Shown: positions 8,396 through 17,839, counted from the first letter of the stretch. The stretch: DNA of 60,695 nt from Lentilactobacillus rapi DSM 19907 = JCM 15042 (GCF_001436255.1 NZ_AZEI01000007.1:1-60695); one strand, 5' to 3'. A program made the numbers and translations. The notes: generated from the letters alone by a model not told the origin.

Positions 8396-9724
8396 ATGGA
8401 TCAATTAACAAATTCGTTAAATAAACAAGATTTTGATCGCTTACACACAGATTTTAAGCACACCTCTAAAAGCGATTTACTATCCCGAATTGTGACGCAA
8501 AACGGGATTAACCAGGCGGCTCAGGATCCGGACGCTGAAGTTCGGTTGGATCCAGTCTTCTCCGTTGACCTGCAGACTGGTTCAGTGACCAATCAGAAAC
8601 AAAGTGGCCGCTGCTGGCTGTTTTCCCTAGTTAACACGTTGCGGCATCGTTTCGCGAAGAAGTATAAGGTCAGGGACTTCAACCTATCTCAAAAGTATTT
8701 GTTCTTCTGGGACAAGATTGAAGAAGCCAACATCTTCTATGATCACATTTTGGCAACGGCCACTCGACCGGCTGATGATCGAGAAGTTGAGTTCTATTTG
8801 AGCCTTCCTGGTGGTGATGGCGGCCAATGGGCAATGGCGGCTGCCTTGGTCCAAAAGTACGGGGTGATGCCGGTTAGCCAGTATCCAGAAACCAACAACG
8901 TTGAAAATACTGGCGCCTTTGATACAGTGATGAACCGGAAGCTGCGAATTGATGGCATGAAATTGCGGGACATGGTGAACGCCCAGAAATCTGATAAAGA
9001 AATTGCAGCTGCCCGTAAACAGATGTTGAGCGAAGTGTATCGGATCACGGCCTATTCATTTGGTGAGCCACCAACAACTGTTGATTTTGAATATCGAGAT
9101 GATGATAAAAAGTACCACAAGATCTCGGGATTAACGCCTCAGGAATTTTATGACCAATACTTTGGCGTTGACCTAGATGATTACGTGGTTGCCACTAATT
9201 CGCCGGATAAGCCGTTGAATAAACTGTATTCAATGCCCAGCGAGGACAACGTGGTTGGTGGCAAGCAGATCGAATTTTTGAACTTACCAATGGACACTTT
9301 GAAGCAGTCAGCAATCGCCCAGTTGAAGGATGGTGAGACGGTCTGGTTCGGCAACGATGTCTTGGAACAGATGGATCGTAAGAAAGGTTACTTGGATAGT
9401 CACTTGTATCGATACTCAGACTTATTTGAAACTGACTTGGAAATGGACAAGGCCAACCGATTGGCCTATCACCAAGCCGAGGTGTCCCACGCAATGACCT
9501 TAGCTGGGGTGGATTTGGACGATGACGGCAAGCCAACCAAGTGGAAGGTTGAAAATTCCTGGGGCGACAAGAATGGCGTCAAGGGTTACTTCACCATGAG
9601 CGACGACTGGATGAACGACTATGTTTATGAAGTCGTGGTGCACAAGAAGTATCTGACCCAAGAGCAGCAAGCCTTACTCAAACAAGCACCGGTTGAATTG
9701 CCGGCATGGGATTCCTTGGCTTAG
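8396..9724 (+). CDS. pepC: Aminopeptidase C (bleomycin hydrolase family)
   Basis: A 442-residue cytoplasmic cysteine aminopeptidase of family C1B that removes N-terminal residues from peptides; it is a standard part of lactobacillus proteolysis and forms a hexameric barrel. The catalytic Cys73 is in SGRCWLFS, the His in EVSHAMTLAG, and the Asn in VENSWGD. FGNDVLEQ and the length fit PepC, or its endopeptidase paralogue PepE/PepG, which cannot be excluded without comparison. The ribosome site is AAAGGATC. It stands alone and ends at a strong terminator. Confidence 0.92.
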   Translation: MDQLTNSLNKQDFDRLHTDFKHTSKSDLLSRIVTQNGINQAAQDPDAEVRLDPVFSVDLQTGSVTNQKQSGRCWLFSLVNTLRHRFAKKYKVRDFNLSQKYLFFWDKIEEANIFYDHILATATRPADDREVEFYLSLPGGDGGQWAMAAALVQKYGVMPVSQYPETNNVENTGAFDTVMNRKLRIDGMKLRDMVNAQKSDKEIAAARKQMLSEVYRITAYSFGEPPTTVDFEYRDDDKKYHKISGLTPQEFYDQYFGVDLDDYVVATNSPDKPLNKLYSMPSEDNVVGGKQIEFLNLPMDTLKQSAIAQLKDGETVWFGNDVLEQMDRKKGYLDSHLYRYSDLFETDLEMDKANRLAYHQAEVSHAMTLAGVDLDDDGKPTKWKVENSWGDKNGVKGYFTMSDDWMNDYVYEVVVHKKYLTQEQQALLKQAPVELPAWDSLA

Positions 9725-9744
9725 TGAAGATAAAATTAATCACG

Positions 9745-9779
9745 GCATCACTTGAATGATCTTCGGGTGATGTTTTTTT
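9745..9779 (+). terminator. pepC terminator
   Basis: GCATCAC and GTGATG arms followed by seven T residues, 20 bases after the stop codon. Confidence 0.85.
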
Positions 9780-9919
9780 GTGTTTTTCAGCGTAAATGGG
9801 CATGAAATAGTACATTATTGTTCATTATTAGCAGCCGAGATTTTTTCGATTGTAATCGGTTTCTGGCCTGGTTAAACTAAGCTTGTATGACTAAATTATT
9901 GACGAAGAAGGCAACCAAA

Positions 9920-10969
9920 ATGCAAAAACCATTTGATCAGATTCAACTTCACGCAATTTCTAAGGCGGCTCAAGCCGAGATGCAGGATAAGCTGGATAAT
10001 TTGTCTAAACCAATTAAGGGACTGGGCCAGCTGGAACGATTGGCTGATAAGTTGGCTGGGATTCAAGAAACCACTGATTTGAAAATTGATCAGCGGATCT
10101 GCCTGATATACTGTGCCGATCATGGAATTGTTTCAGAGGCGGTGTCGGCGACGTCAGAACCGCTTTCCAACGTTTTGTCGGCCAACGTCGCGGAAGGTCA
10201 TGCTTGCGTGAACGCCTTGGCAATGCGGAATCGTTGTGAAGTCAAGGTATTTGATATTGGTCTGGCTGGGAACTATCAGACGACTAAGATGGTGGACGAG
10301 AAGATTCAGCGCGGCACCAAGAACATGCTGACAAGTGATGCGATGAGTCGGCAAGACGCTGTTAAGTCAATTCAAACTGGCTATGACAATGCCAAGCAGG
10401 CAATCGCTGACGGCAACCAACTGTTGTTGCTAGGCGAAGTTGGTCTCGGCAATACCAGTGCGTCATCGGCGATTGTGTCAACGATGCTTGCACTGCCGGT
10501 TGACGACGTGGTGGATAAGGGTTCTGATATTTCCGTTAAGCAATTTGAGCATAAGAAGCAAGTGATCAAAGACATCTTGGCTGCTCGCCAGCCTGATAAG
10601 ACTGATCCCCTTGGTGTGTTGAGTAAAGTCGGCGGCTTTGAAATTGGCGCAACGGTTGGTACCATGATTGCCGGGGCTGAAGCCGGCGTGCCAGTCATTA
10701 TGGATGGCTTCATTTCAGATGCCGCTGCGGTATTGGCGAAAGCCTTTTACCCTGATATTACTGATCACCTGATTGCTTCTCATTTGTCCGGTGAAAAAGG
10801 TGCGCAACGGGTGCTGGATTATCTTGATTTGAAGCCATTACTGCAATTGGGGATGGCAGTCGGTGAAGGTTCTGGGGCCGTGGTTGCCTTGGCATTGATC
10901 GACGACATCCAATCGGTACTGGTTAATATGAATACGTTGCAGGATTTGAATTTTGAGTATGAAAACTAG
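9920..10969 (+). CDS. cobT: Nicotinate-nucleotide--dimethylbenzimidazole phosphoribosyltransferase
   Basis: CobT transfers phosphoribose from nicotinate mononucleotide to 5,6-dimethylbenzimidazole to give alpha-ribazole phosphate, the lower ligand of cobalamin. KPIKGLGQLERLADKLAGIQ is the conserved N-terminal signature, then YCADHGIV, LLLGEVGLGNTSASSA, and GEGSGAVVAL with the catalytic glutamate. ATG 9920 is chosen because GAAGAAGG lies eight bases before it; an upstream in-frame ATG (9887) has no ribosome site. The protein is then 349 residues, the usual family length. It is alone here, about 47 kb from the other cobalamin genes. No cobalamin riboswitch was seen upstream. Confidence 0.93.
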   Translation: MQKPFDQIQLHAISKAAQAEMQDKLDNLSKPIKGLGQLERLADKLAGIQETTDLKIDQRICLIYCADHGIVSEAVSATSEPLSNVLSANVAEGHACVNALAMRNRCEVKVFDIGLAGNYQTTKMVDEKIQRGTKNMLTSDAMSRQDAVKSIQTGYDNAKQAIADGNQLLLLGEVGLGNTSASSAIVSTMLALPVDDVVDKGSDISVKQFEHKKQVIKDILAARQPDKTDPLGVLSKVGGFEIGATVGTMIAGAEAGVPVIMDGFISDAAAVLAKAFYPDITDHLIASHLSGEKGAQRVLDYLDLKPLLQLGMAVGEGSGAVVALALIDDIQSVLVNMNTLQDLNFEYEN

Positions 10970-11042
10970 TTAAACTTGCTTGACACTTGGCCTTTTGTTG
11001 GATATTATTCAAGATGACAAGGGAAGTCATAGATACACAAAA

Positions 11043-11069
11043 AGGGAACCCGGGCAGGGGTTCCTTTTT
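11043..11069 (+). terminator. cobT terminator
   Basis: GGGAACC and GGTTCC arms around CGGGCAG, followed by a T-run. Confidence 0.85.
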
Positions 11070-11157
11070 AACGTATAAGGGATTATAAAATTACCGGACG
11101 TGGTACGTTGTTAGACTTTTGTTGAATTGTGTTGTTATCAGTCGCATATAAGAATAT

Positions 11158-11248
11158 AAAAAAGCTAACCGTCAATAACGATTAGCTACCCGCATCATTC
11201 TAATTCACGCTTGTAGCTATCGGAATGCAGTCCGATAGCTACTTTTCA
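11158..11248 (-). ncRNA. Candidate small RNA with two hairpins
   Basis: On the minus strand a promoter (-35 TTGCTA 11278-11283, 17-base spacer, -10 TATGAT 11255-11260) would start an RNA near 11248. It contains a perfect 11-bp hairpin (11213-11242, loop of 8), a 26-base linker, and a terminator hairpin (11164-11186: GCTAATCG/CGGTTAGC) followed by six T residues. No ORF of note lies inside. The first hairpin has TTTT on the plus strand and might also end a plus-strand transcript. The layout recalls antisense RNAs of type I toxin loci, but no toxin ORF was found nearby. Confidence 0.5.
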
Positions 11249-11254
11249 TATACA

Positions 11255-11283
11255 ATCATATCATAGGGTGATAAAGATAGCAA
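11255..11283 (-). promoter_or_regulatory. Promoter of the candidate small RNA
   Basis: -35 TTGCTA and -10 TATGAT with 17-base spacing on the minus strand. The sequence from 11284 to 11422 shows no further gene. Confidence 0.45.
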
Positions 11284-11422
11284 AACAATCGTACACAGAG
11301 CACAACGAGAAGCTAACGACCACCAAAGATGACCTCTTAACTGTGGAGAGGATCTGAAGAAGTGATAGTGTTCAGTTAACAAGACATATTCGATGAACCC
11401 AGCAACATCAATTCAAGGCTCA

Positions 11423-11605
11423 TCACGCCCGGGGCTTCTTCACCATCTTGTTCTTACTTTGAACCACCTTTGCCTGGTCAACCAACGGACAGCCAATTTC
11501 TGAACATTCGTGGCATGATCCTTTGGCACCTTTTTTCAAAAAGCGGGTGTAAACGGCGTAACCCAGTAACCCAAAAAGGATTACTGCAACAATCAATGTT
11601 CCCAT
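11423..11605 (-). CDS. FeoB-associated Cys-rich membrane protein
   Basis: A 60-residue protein with one N-terminal membrane segment (about residues 2-20) and a Cys cluster, SCHECSEIGCPLVDQ. It matches the small FeoB-associated Cys-rich family that replaces FeoC in many Firmicutes. It begins 16 bases after feoB on the same strand, so it is the last gene of the feoA-feoB operon. It probably supports ferrous iron transfer by FeoB; the exact role is not known. Confidence 0.88.
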   Translation of the reverse strand: MGTLIVAVILFGLLGYAVYTRFLKKGAKGSCHECSEIGCPLVDQAKVVQSKNKMVKKPRA

Positions 11606-11620
11606 CTTGAGGGCTCCCTT

Positions 11621-13738
11621 CTATGCGTCCAATGTAATTCCTAAATCGGCGTGTTCACGTTTGATGAACAAACCATAAACCATTGTGACTAGTGCGACAG
11701 CAGCGATGACCAAGCCGACTGGTGAAAAGTTGGCGGCCATAATCTGCGAACTCTGATAAATAATGACGGCGACCATGTAGGCTACCAAGGTTTGGTACCC
11801 AACCGCCCGCCATGTCCAACCGGCGTCACCGAATTCTTTGTACATGGTTCCGATGGCGGCAAAACATGGCGCGCACAACAGGTTGAATGCCAGGAATGCG
11901 TAACCGGCCATTGGTGAGTAAGTTGCCCGCAAAGCATTCACAAAATCCGCATTACTGCCGCCAAAGGTGATGTGCAGCGTTCCCACACAATTTTCCTTGG
12001 CAATTAAGCCAGCAATGACGGCCACGGTTGCATGCCAGTCACCGAACCCGAGTGGGGCAAAAATTGGTGACAGCAATGTGCCAAGTGCTTGAAGGATACT
12101 GTGGTTCTGATCAACCATTTGCAGCCTGAAATTAAAGCTTTGCAAGAACCAAATGGCCACACACGAGATGAAAATAATCGTACCGGCTTTCATGATAAAT
12201 GCGTGAGCCCGGAACCAAACACTCTGAAGGGTATTACCCAGCTTTGGCCAATGATAGGCTGGCAATTCCATTACAAATGGGGCAGGGGCGCCTTCGAATA
12301 ATTTGGTCTTCTTCAAGAATACCCCAGAGCCAACGACTGCCAGCATTCCCAGAAAGTAAGCGGAAGGGGCGACCCAAGTGTTATGGGCAAAAAAGGTGCC
12401 ACTAATCAAGGCAATCACGGTCAGTTTGGCCGAACAAGGCATAAACGTTGTCAGCATAATTGTCATGCGCCGATCTTTATCGCTCTCAATTGTTCTGGTT
12501 GCCATGATTCCAGGAACGCCACAGCCAGTCGCAATCAGCATTGGGATGAACGATTTTCCAGAAAGGTTGAAGCGGTGAAAAATTCGATCCATGACAAACG
12601 CAATTCGGGCCATATAGCCGCAGTCCTCGAGAATTCCCAGACACAAGAACAACATCATGACTTGGGGGAGAAAGCCGAGGACCGACCCAATTCCACCGAT
12701 AATCCCGTCGATGATTAACCCTTTTAACCATGCCGCGACCCCGAGACTATTCAAAATAGTTGTGGTGGCGTGAGGAATCCAGGCACCAAAGAGGGTGTCG
12801 TTGACCCAATCACTGCCAATCGTCCCGATGGTTTGAATTGACAGGTAGTAAACCAGCCACATGACCAACACAAAAATTGGTAAGGCGAGCCAACGATTGG
12901 TGACAATCTGGTCAACGCGATCACTGATGGATAACGAAAAATCGTTCGTGTCGATGACACATATTTTGATGATTCGGGCAATATAATCGTACCTTGCATT
13001 TACAACGATGCTATCGCTATTGTCGTCAAAGATTTTTTCGGAAGCTTTGATAGTAGCTTCAATTTCTTGCTGTTGCTGCTCAGTCAAATCAAGAGTGGCG
13101 GTGACCGCTTCGTCGCGTTCGAACACTTTGATCGAGTACCACCGCAATTCGTTGTCGGGGATGAGGCCCTTTAGCTGTTCTTGAATCATCGATAGGGCGG
13201 ACTCCAATCGATAATCGTATTCGGGAAATGCGTAGTGGTGTTCTTCGGCATCCCTGGCTTCAATTTTTTCGGTCAGCTGATCCAAATTTTGCTTCTTGAG
13301 GGCACTAATGCTGACAACGGGCACATCTAATATGTAAGATAATTTTTTGAGATTGATTCGGCGATGGTGCTGTTTTTTTAAAATATCCATCATGTTGAGA
13401 ATCAATAATAGCGGAATCCCAGTTTCCATTAATTGTAATGTTAAATATAAATTGCGTTCCAGGTTGGTCGAATCGACAACGTCCAATGTCTGATCAGGTA
13501 ACTCGTCCAGAAGATATTTGCGAGTGATCATTTCCTCTGAGCTATAAGGAGAGAGGGAATAAATGCCGGGGAGATCTTGGACAACCATGTTCTTATTATG
13601 TTTGAGGACGCCACTTTTCCGTTCCACGGTGACGCCCGGCCAATTGCCGATGTGTTGGTTAGACCCCGTCAAGGCATTGAACAGGGTGGTTTTGCCGCTG
13701 TTCGGATTGCCAATCAGGGCAAGTTGGGACATTTCCAT
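11621..13738 (-). CDS. feoB: Ferrous iron transport protein B
   Basis: A 705-residue inner-membrane Fe(II) transporter with an N-terminal G domain: G1 [11 protein letters not shown] (about 11-21), G3 [10 protein letters not shown], and G4 LNMMD. The membrane part carries two gate repeats, including [11 protein letters not shown]...[12 protein letters not shown] with the conserved Cys, and [11 protein letters not shown]. Full length and intact. It follows feoA by three bases and precedes the Cys-rich partner. Iron-responsive control is likely (see the Fur-like site near 14.4 kb). Confidence 0.95.
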   Translation of the reverse strand: MEMSQLALIGNPNSGKTTLFNALTGSNQHIGNWPGVTVERKSGVLKHNKNMVVQDLPGIYSLSPYSSEEMITRKYLLDELPDQTLDVVDSTNLERNLYLTLQLMETGIPLLLILNMMDILKKQHHRRINLKKLSYILDVPVVSISALKKQNLDQLTEKIEARDAEEHHYAFPEYDYRLESALSMIQEQLKGLIPDNELRWYSIKVFERDEAVTATLDLTEQQQQEIEATIKASEKIFDDNSDSIVVNARYDYIARIIKICVIDTNDFSLSISDRVDQIVTNRWLALPIFVLVMWLVYYLSIQTIGTIGSDWVNDTLFGAWIPHATTTILNSLGVAAWLKGLIIDGIIGGIGSVLGFLPQVMMLFLCLGILEDCGYMARIAFVMDRIFHRFNLSGKSFIPMLIATGCGVPGIMATRTIESDKDRRMTIMLTTFMPCSAKLTVIALISGTFFAHNTWVAPSAYFLGMLAVVGSGVFLKKTKLFEGAPAPFVMELPAYHWPKLGNTLQSVWFRAHAFIMKAGTIIFISCVAIWFLQSFNFRLQMVDQNHSILQALGTLLSPIFAPLGFGDWHATVAVIAGLIAKENCVGTLHITFGGSNADFVNALRATYSPMAGYAFLAFNLLCAPCFAAIGTMYKEFGDAGWTWRAVGYQTLVAYMVAVIIYQSSQIMAANFSPVGLVIAAVALVTMVYGLFIKREHADLGITLDA

Positions 13739-13741
13739 GCG

Positions 13742-14215
13742 CTACACCTCCTCGATTAAAATACAGCTGGCGTCTCGTTTCCTTAGACTTAATTTGTAGC
13801 CGCGGACCACGAGTTCGATAGGATCGCCGAGTGGGGCAACTTGATTAATTTTAATCAGCGTGTTGTTCGTGAGCCCCATGTCGAGCAATCGGCGTCTTAA
13901 CGCCCGATCACCAACCATTTTACGAACCAATCCAGATTCACCCTTTGGCAGGTCTGAAAGTGACCGGAGCTTTTTGCCGGCTTTTTCTTGAACACTTCTA
14001 ACCACGATCCGTTGGGCAATATCCAAACTGATCGCTAAGCGCTGCCCCTGGAAATAGATCATCATCCCACTGGCATCTTGCGAAGGAGAAATAATGGTCA
14101 CCTTTTTGCCAGCAATCATGCCCATTTCAGCAAGCCGTCGAGCAACTGATCGTTCGCCCAGAACGTTTAAGATGATATATTGACCACGTTGCCGTGATTC
14201 AGCTAATGATTTCAT
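13742..14215 (-). CDS. feoA: FeoA, tandem two-domain form
   Basis: A 157-residue protein with two FeoA (SH3-like) domains: about residues 1-75, with VLGERSVARRLAEMGMIAGKKV, and about 80-155, with MVGDRALRRRLLDMGLTNNTLI. Single-domain FeoA is about 75-80 residues, so this is a fused duplication, a form seen in lactobacilli. FeoA assists FeoB-mediated Fe(II) uptake. It is the first gene of the operon, with its own promoter at 14332-14360. Confidence 0.92.
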   Translation of the reverse strand: MKSLAESRQRGQYIILNVLGERSVARRLAEMGMIAGKKVTIISPSQDASGMMIYFQGQRLAISLDIAQRIVVRSVQEKAGKKLRSLSDLPKGESGLVRKMVGDRALRRRLLDMGLTNNTLIKINQVAPLGDPIELVVRGYKLSLRKRDASCILIEEV

Positions 14216-14331
14216 AGGTGTCAGCCATCCTTTCTGGTCTTTAATGGGGTGGATCGACCGGTAGGAATTGGGATACAGTTTTCCGGTCTAATCTCATTTT
14301 TCAATCTGACAGTAACATGTGAGTTAATAAA

Positions 14332-14360
14332 ACAATAAAGGCATTTTAGGAAAATGTCAA
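14332..14360 (-). promoter_or_regulatory. feoAB promoter
   Basis: On the minus strand, -35 TTGACA (14355-14360), 17-base spacer, -10 TATTGT (14332-14337). The leader is about 110 bases. Confidence 0.75.
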
Positions 14361-14396
14361 TACGATAAGAAAAATGAGAGAAGCATTAATTGTTGT

Positions 14397-14411
14397 TGAT
14401 AATCATTCTAA
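14397..14411. promoter_or_regulatory. Fur-like site upstream of feoAB
   Basis: TGATAATCATTCTAA resembles the 7-1-7 Fur box TGATAATNATTATCA, matching 13 of its 15 positions (the free N counted). It lies about 40 bases upstream of the -35 box, an unusual place for a repressor, so control is only suggested. Confidence 0.4.
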
Positions 14412-14434
14412 GTTTGAGTGGTGGTGGGTATATT

Positions 14435-14560
14435 AAAAAAGCAACGCATTCTGGTTTTTGAATGCGTTGCTTTTTTGCTTAAATGGCGGGGATCAGCCGT
14501 TTGTCGCAAGTTTTATCAATATAAAAGCCAAGTTGCTTTTTAAACCACTCAGCAGACAAA
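14435..14560. repeat. Terminator-repeat family R, full copy
   Basis: A hairpin, GCAACGCATT / AATGCGTTGC (14441-14470), with an A-run before and a T-run after, works on either strand. It is followed by a conserved tail, CTTAAATGGCGGGGATCAGCC and beyond, shared with 56552 and partly with 57 and 42312. On the minus strand it would stop transcripts from the lipoprotein gene and insulate feoAB. Confidence 0.75.
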
Positions 14561-14578
14561 TGTCGTATTGCTAAAACA

Positions 14579-14680
14579 TGGTCTAAAAAGCAGTTCCTGG
14601 CCATATAAGTCAATCAGCCAGACATTCAAGATCAGAATGCCTGGCTGATTAACTTATATTCTGGAAACTAACCGCTTTTT
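14579..14680. repeat. Long imperfect palindrome downstream of the lipoprotein gene
   Basis: Nested arms AAAAAGCAGTTCC/GGAAACTAACCGCTTTTT, ATATAAGT/ACTTATAT, AATCAGCCAG/CTGGCTGATT and CATTC/GAATG, interrupted by small bulges. A 16-base direct repeat, GCTTTTTAAACCACTC, occurs at 14535-14550 and again at 14674-14689, bracketing the palindrome. Confidence 0.7.
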
Positions 14681-14694
14681 AAACCACTCTCTAC

Positions 14695-15249
14695 CTACTC
14701 TGCCGGCGTTACCAACACTTGCTTGGCTGGATCGTCGTCCAAATTGCGGACAACTTGATAGCCGGAAACCTTCAAATTAGCTGCTTTGTACGTTCCAGAA
14801 ACCTTATCCTTAACAGAAACAGTCTGATCCATTGGGATATCTGAGAGCTTTCCCTTCATATAAATTACTGGTTGATCTTTAGAATCGTTCTTGAAAGAAT
14901 ACTTCAATGTTCCCTGTTTATCCAAATCATTAGCTTTTTTGGCCTGACTGTAGGTCTTGTACATCTTATTAACGCTGTAAATGGTGACGGTGTTGTTCTT
15001 CTTATCAAACTTATAGGCATCGATACCTGATTTGCTCTTATAGTTAATCGAGCCGTTCATATACCAAAGATTGTCGTTGGAAACCAACGCTTCCTTGGCT
15101 GATTGATGCTTGACGGGATTCTGCATACTGGCCTTATTGCTGTCATTGTTAGATGAACTCTTTTTTGAAGAATTGCCACAACCGGCTAGGAATAGGCTAA
15201 ATGTTGCGATGACCGTCAAAATAACGGCTAATGATCTGTTCTTTTTCAT
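14695..15249 (-). CDS. Secreted lipoprotein of unknown function
   Basis: A 184-residue lipoprotein. The signal ends in the lipobox LFLAGC, followed by a Ser/Asn/Lys linker (about 23-45) and a single beta-rich domain. The start at ATG 15249 is set by GAGGTGAT seven bases before it; an in-frame extension upstream lacks a ribosome site and a signal. No catalytic motif is recognised. It is divergent from the LacI-type gene, with a 144-base shared upstream region, and ends before the long palindrome. Confidence 0.78.
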   Translation of the reverse strand: MKKNRSLAVILTVIATFSLFLAGCGNSSKKSSSNNDSNKASMQNPVKHQSAKEALVSNDNLWYMNGSINYKSKSGIDAYKFDKKNNTVTIYSVNKMYKTYSQAKKANDLDKQGTLKYSFKNDSKDQPVIYMKGKLSDIPMDQTVSVKDKVSGTYKAANLKVSGYQVVRNLDDDPAKQVLVTPAE

Positions 15250-15393
15250 ATTCGTAATCACCTCATATGATGAAATTATCACACAATACTTGCAAAATCT
15301 AGTAGTATGGCTGAATATTAATAAAAGATACAAAGTTTTAATACGATCGAAATTTTTGACCCATCAAACTACGAAGATAAGAGGTACAAAGCT

Positions 15394-16353
15394 ATGGCTA
15401 CGATTCGCGATATTGCTAAAAAACTGGGCTTGTCGGTGTCCACCGTGTCCCGAGCCCTTAATGATAATCAGCGAATTAGTGTCCGCACCCGCCGCCAGGT
15501 TAAAGAAATTGCTGAAGACATGGGGTACCAGCCGAATTACAACGCCAGAAATTTGACCAATCAAGAGGCTAATTCCGTCGGCGTGATTTTCCCGGTTAAC
15601 AATCGGGTGGTCGATAACATTTTTTACGTTGGCCTGCTGCGAGGGATTAATGAACAGTTAAATGCCCGCAACTATGTTCTATCAGTGGCCGTTGGCGAGT
15701 CCACTGAACAAGTCCTTGATAACGTGAAGTCAATGATTACCCGTGCCCAAATCAAGCGGTTTATTTTGCTTTATTCTCATGAAAATGACCCGGTGATTGA
15801 ACTGCTGCAAGCTGAACCGGTGGCATTTGTGACGATTGGAAAACCGGCCGATGGGCAGCGGTGGTTGTACGTTGATAATGATAACGTGGAAGCCGGTGCG
15901 GATGGGGTGGATTATTTAATGAAGCGGCTCCATGTCGACAATCCTGTTTTTGCGGAATCGACGAACAATTGGCCATACGAAATTGACCGAAAGGCCGGGT
16001 ACCTCCGAGAAATGAAGTTGGCTCACAAAACACCCGTCATTTTTCCGGTCCCCGATGACGATGAAGCGGTCGTTAATCGATTTATCGAGGAAAATCCGCA
16101 AATGGATGGCGTGGTCGCAATTGATGATTTCACCGGCTTGAAGGTTTATCATCGATTTAAATTGCTTCACCCCGACAGAGAAATCGAAGTGGTAGGGTAT
16201 AACAACTCTTTGCCGAACGAACTGACTGATCAGCACTTTCATTCAGTGGACCTGAACCCAAATGAAATGGGTCGGTCAGCTGTGAAGTTGCTATTTCAAA
16301 CGGAGAAGCCCAAGCGACAACACATCATTGTGAGTCATACCATCCCAAAATAA
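15394..16353 (+). CDS. LacI-family transcriptional regulator
   Basis: A 319-residue repressor. The helix-turn-helix is IRDIAKKLGLSVSTVSRAL at residues 4-22, with the hinge helix NYNARNLTNQ about 50-60 and then a periplasmic-binding-like effector domain. The downstream DHA2 carrier begins 23 bases after the stop, so it probably controls that gene and itself. In LacI systems with a carrier the effector is often a sugar or nucleoside, but the carrier here is of drug-efflux type, so the ligand is open. An AATACGATCGAAATT stretch upstream has a CG-centred, LacI-like operator shape. Confidence 0.9.
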   Translation: MATIRDIAKKLGLSVSTVSRALNDNQRISVRTRRQVKEIAEDMGYQPNYNARNLTNQEANSVGVIFPVNNRVVDNIFYVGLLRGINEQLNARNYVLSVAVGESTEQVLDNVKSMITRAQIKRFILLYSHENDPVIELLQAEPVAFVTIGKPADGQRWLYVDNDNVEAGADGVDYLMKRLHVDNPVFAESTNNWPYEIDRKAGYLREMKLAHKTPVIFPVPDDDEAVVNRFIEENPQMDGVVAIDDFTGLKVYHRFKLLHPDREIEVVGYNNSLPNELTDQHFHSVDLNPNEMGRSAVKLLFQTEKPKRQHIIVSHTIPK

Positions 16354-16376
16354 TTGTCAGAATAGAAGGTTGACCC

Positions 16377-17783
16377 ATGAAGCAACAGAATCAATGGATT
16401 TTACTGATGTCGACATCAATTGTATCCTTCATGTCAACGATCGATGCCAGTATTGTGAACATCGCAATTCCAAAAATGTCACGAGATCTCAATATTTTGA
16501 ATAACCAGGCCGAATGGATCGTGTCGGTCTATTTGGTATTAATTTGTGTCTTACTGATCTTCTTTGGTAAGCTGTCAGATCAAATTGGCCGGGTTAGAAT
16601 TTTCCAAACCGGAACGATTATTTTTGTCTTAGGATCACTCTTTTGCGGCCTGAGCGTTAATTTGCCGATGATTCTAGGGGCGAGAGTGATTCAAGCGCTC
16701 GGGGCATCAATGACGATGGCAACCAATTTTAGTATTATTACCGACATTTTTCCACCTAACAAGCACGGATTAGCCCTCGGGGTAAACAGTTCATTTGTCC
16801 AAATTGGCAATATCGCTGGCCCAGGGGTTGGCGGGCTGATTTTAACCTGGTTTAACTGGCATTTCATTTTCTTTGTCAACGTGCCGATTGGAATTATTGC
16901 CTATATCCTGGGACATCATTTCTTCCCTCATGCACCATTGCCTCATAAACGCCTCAAGATTGACTTTCTGGGGTTTACCACCTATGCCGGGATGGTCACC
17001 GCGTTTTTCTTGATGATCTTCTGGGGCCAAGTGATTGGTTTTGGCGATTTAAGAATTATGGGCTTATTGACGGTCACGGGAATTTTGCTGATACTTTTTG
17101 TAATGGTTGAGCACCGGGTGCCGGAACCACTGATTGATCTGAGGATCTTCCACAACTTGGGCTTCAGCTTTGGAATCTTGTCGGCGATGTTGGTCTATGC
17201 CTGCGGTTACTTCAATAATGTCATCATGCCGTTTTATCTGCAGGATCGCCTGCTGCTATCGTCGGCGGTTGCTGGAATTATCCTGATGGCCGTCCCAATT
17301 CTTAATATTTTCAGTGCCCCAACCGGTGGCTATATTGCTGATCGGATTGGAGCGGAGAAGGTGTCATTTTACGCACTATTTATTTTTTTGATTCCTGAAG
17401 TGATATTTATAATGATTCAGCCTCAGTGGTCGCTTGCTTGGCTGGTGATTGGCCTGGCATTGTTCGGGACTGCAAACGGGGCGTTCCAGAATAATCCGAT
17501 GATTATGGGAAATGCTGCTCCAGAATTTCAGGGGATTGCTGGTTCCATCGCTGCCCTCGGCCGAAATTTGGGGATGGCAATCGGCTTGGCTCTGGCAACC
17601 TCATTGCTGTATTTTGGGATTAGTCTGCAAGGTGGTAAACGGATCACCACCTACCCAGATGCGCATCCGGATTGGTTTGTTGGTGGGATGCATTTTGCGT
17701 ATCAAATTGCCTTAGGGATGATTCTGGTGGCAATTAGCTTACTGGGGATCGTGCTGTATCACAAACGGAAGAAGACAGCTTGA
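16377..17783 (+). CDS. DHA2-family MFS transporter (EmrB/QacA type)
   Basis: A 468-residue carrier with about 14 membrane segments. It has the MFS motif A variant GKLSDQIGRVR, motif C residues GPGVGG in helix 5 (antiporter signature), and SFMSTIDASIVNIAIP in helix 1, all typical of proton-drug antiporters. The start follows AGAAGGTTGACC. It forms an operon with the LacI regulator and ends at a strong terminator. Substrate unknown. Confidence 0.88.
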   Translation: MKQQNQWILLMSTSIVSFMSTIDASIVNIAIPKMSRDLNILNNQAEWIVSVYLVLICVLLIFFGKLSDQIGRVRIFQTGTIIFVLGSLFCGLSVNLPMILGARVIQALGASMTMATNFSIITDIFPPNKHGLALGVNSSFVQIGNIAGPGVGGLILTWFNWHFIFFVNVPIGIIAYILGHHFFPHAPLPHKRLKIDFLGFTTYAGMVTAFFLMIFWGQVIGFGDLRIMGLLTVTGILLILFVMVEHRVPEPLIDLRIFHNLGFSFGILSAMLVYACGYFNNVIMPFYLQDRLLLSSAVAGIILMAVPILNIFSAPTGGYIADRIGAEKVSFYALFIFLIPEVIFIMIQPQWSLAWLVIGLALFGTANGAFQNNPMIMGNAAPEFQGIAGSIAALGRNLGMAIGLALATSLLYFGISLQGGKRITTYPDAHPDWFVGGMHFAYQIALGMILVAISLLGIVLYHKRKKTA

Positions 17784-17789
17784 TAAAAA

Positions 17790-17839
17790 GGCTCTTCAGC
17801 AATCATTTCCTAAAATGGGAAGGTTGTTGAGGAGCCTTT
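17790..17839 (+). terminator. Terminator of the LacI-DHA2 operon
   Basis: GGCTCTTCAGCAA pairs with TTGTTGAGGAGCC around a TTTCCTAAAATGGGAA centre, followed by TTT. Confidence 0.85.

Noticed and set aside
9780-9919. Cobalamin riboswitch upstream of cobT
   Set aside because: No B12-box-like sequence or matching fold was recognised here or upstream of cblT and the NiCoT gene.
12089-12718. Several plus-strand frames opposite feoB
   Set aside because: They are antisense to a well-conserved gene, use unlikely residues and have no ribosome sites.
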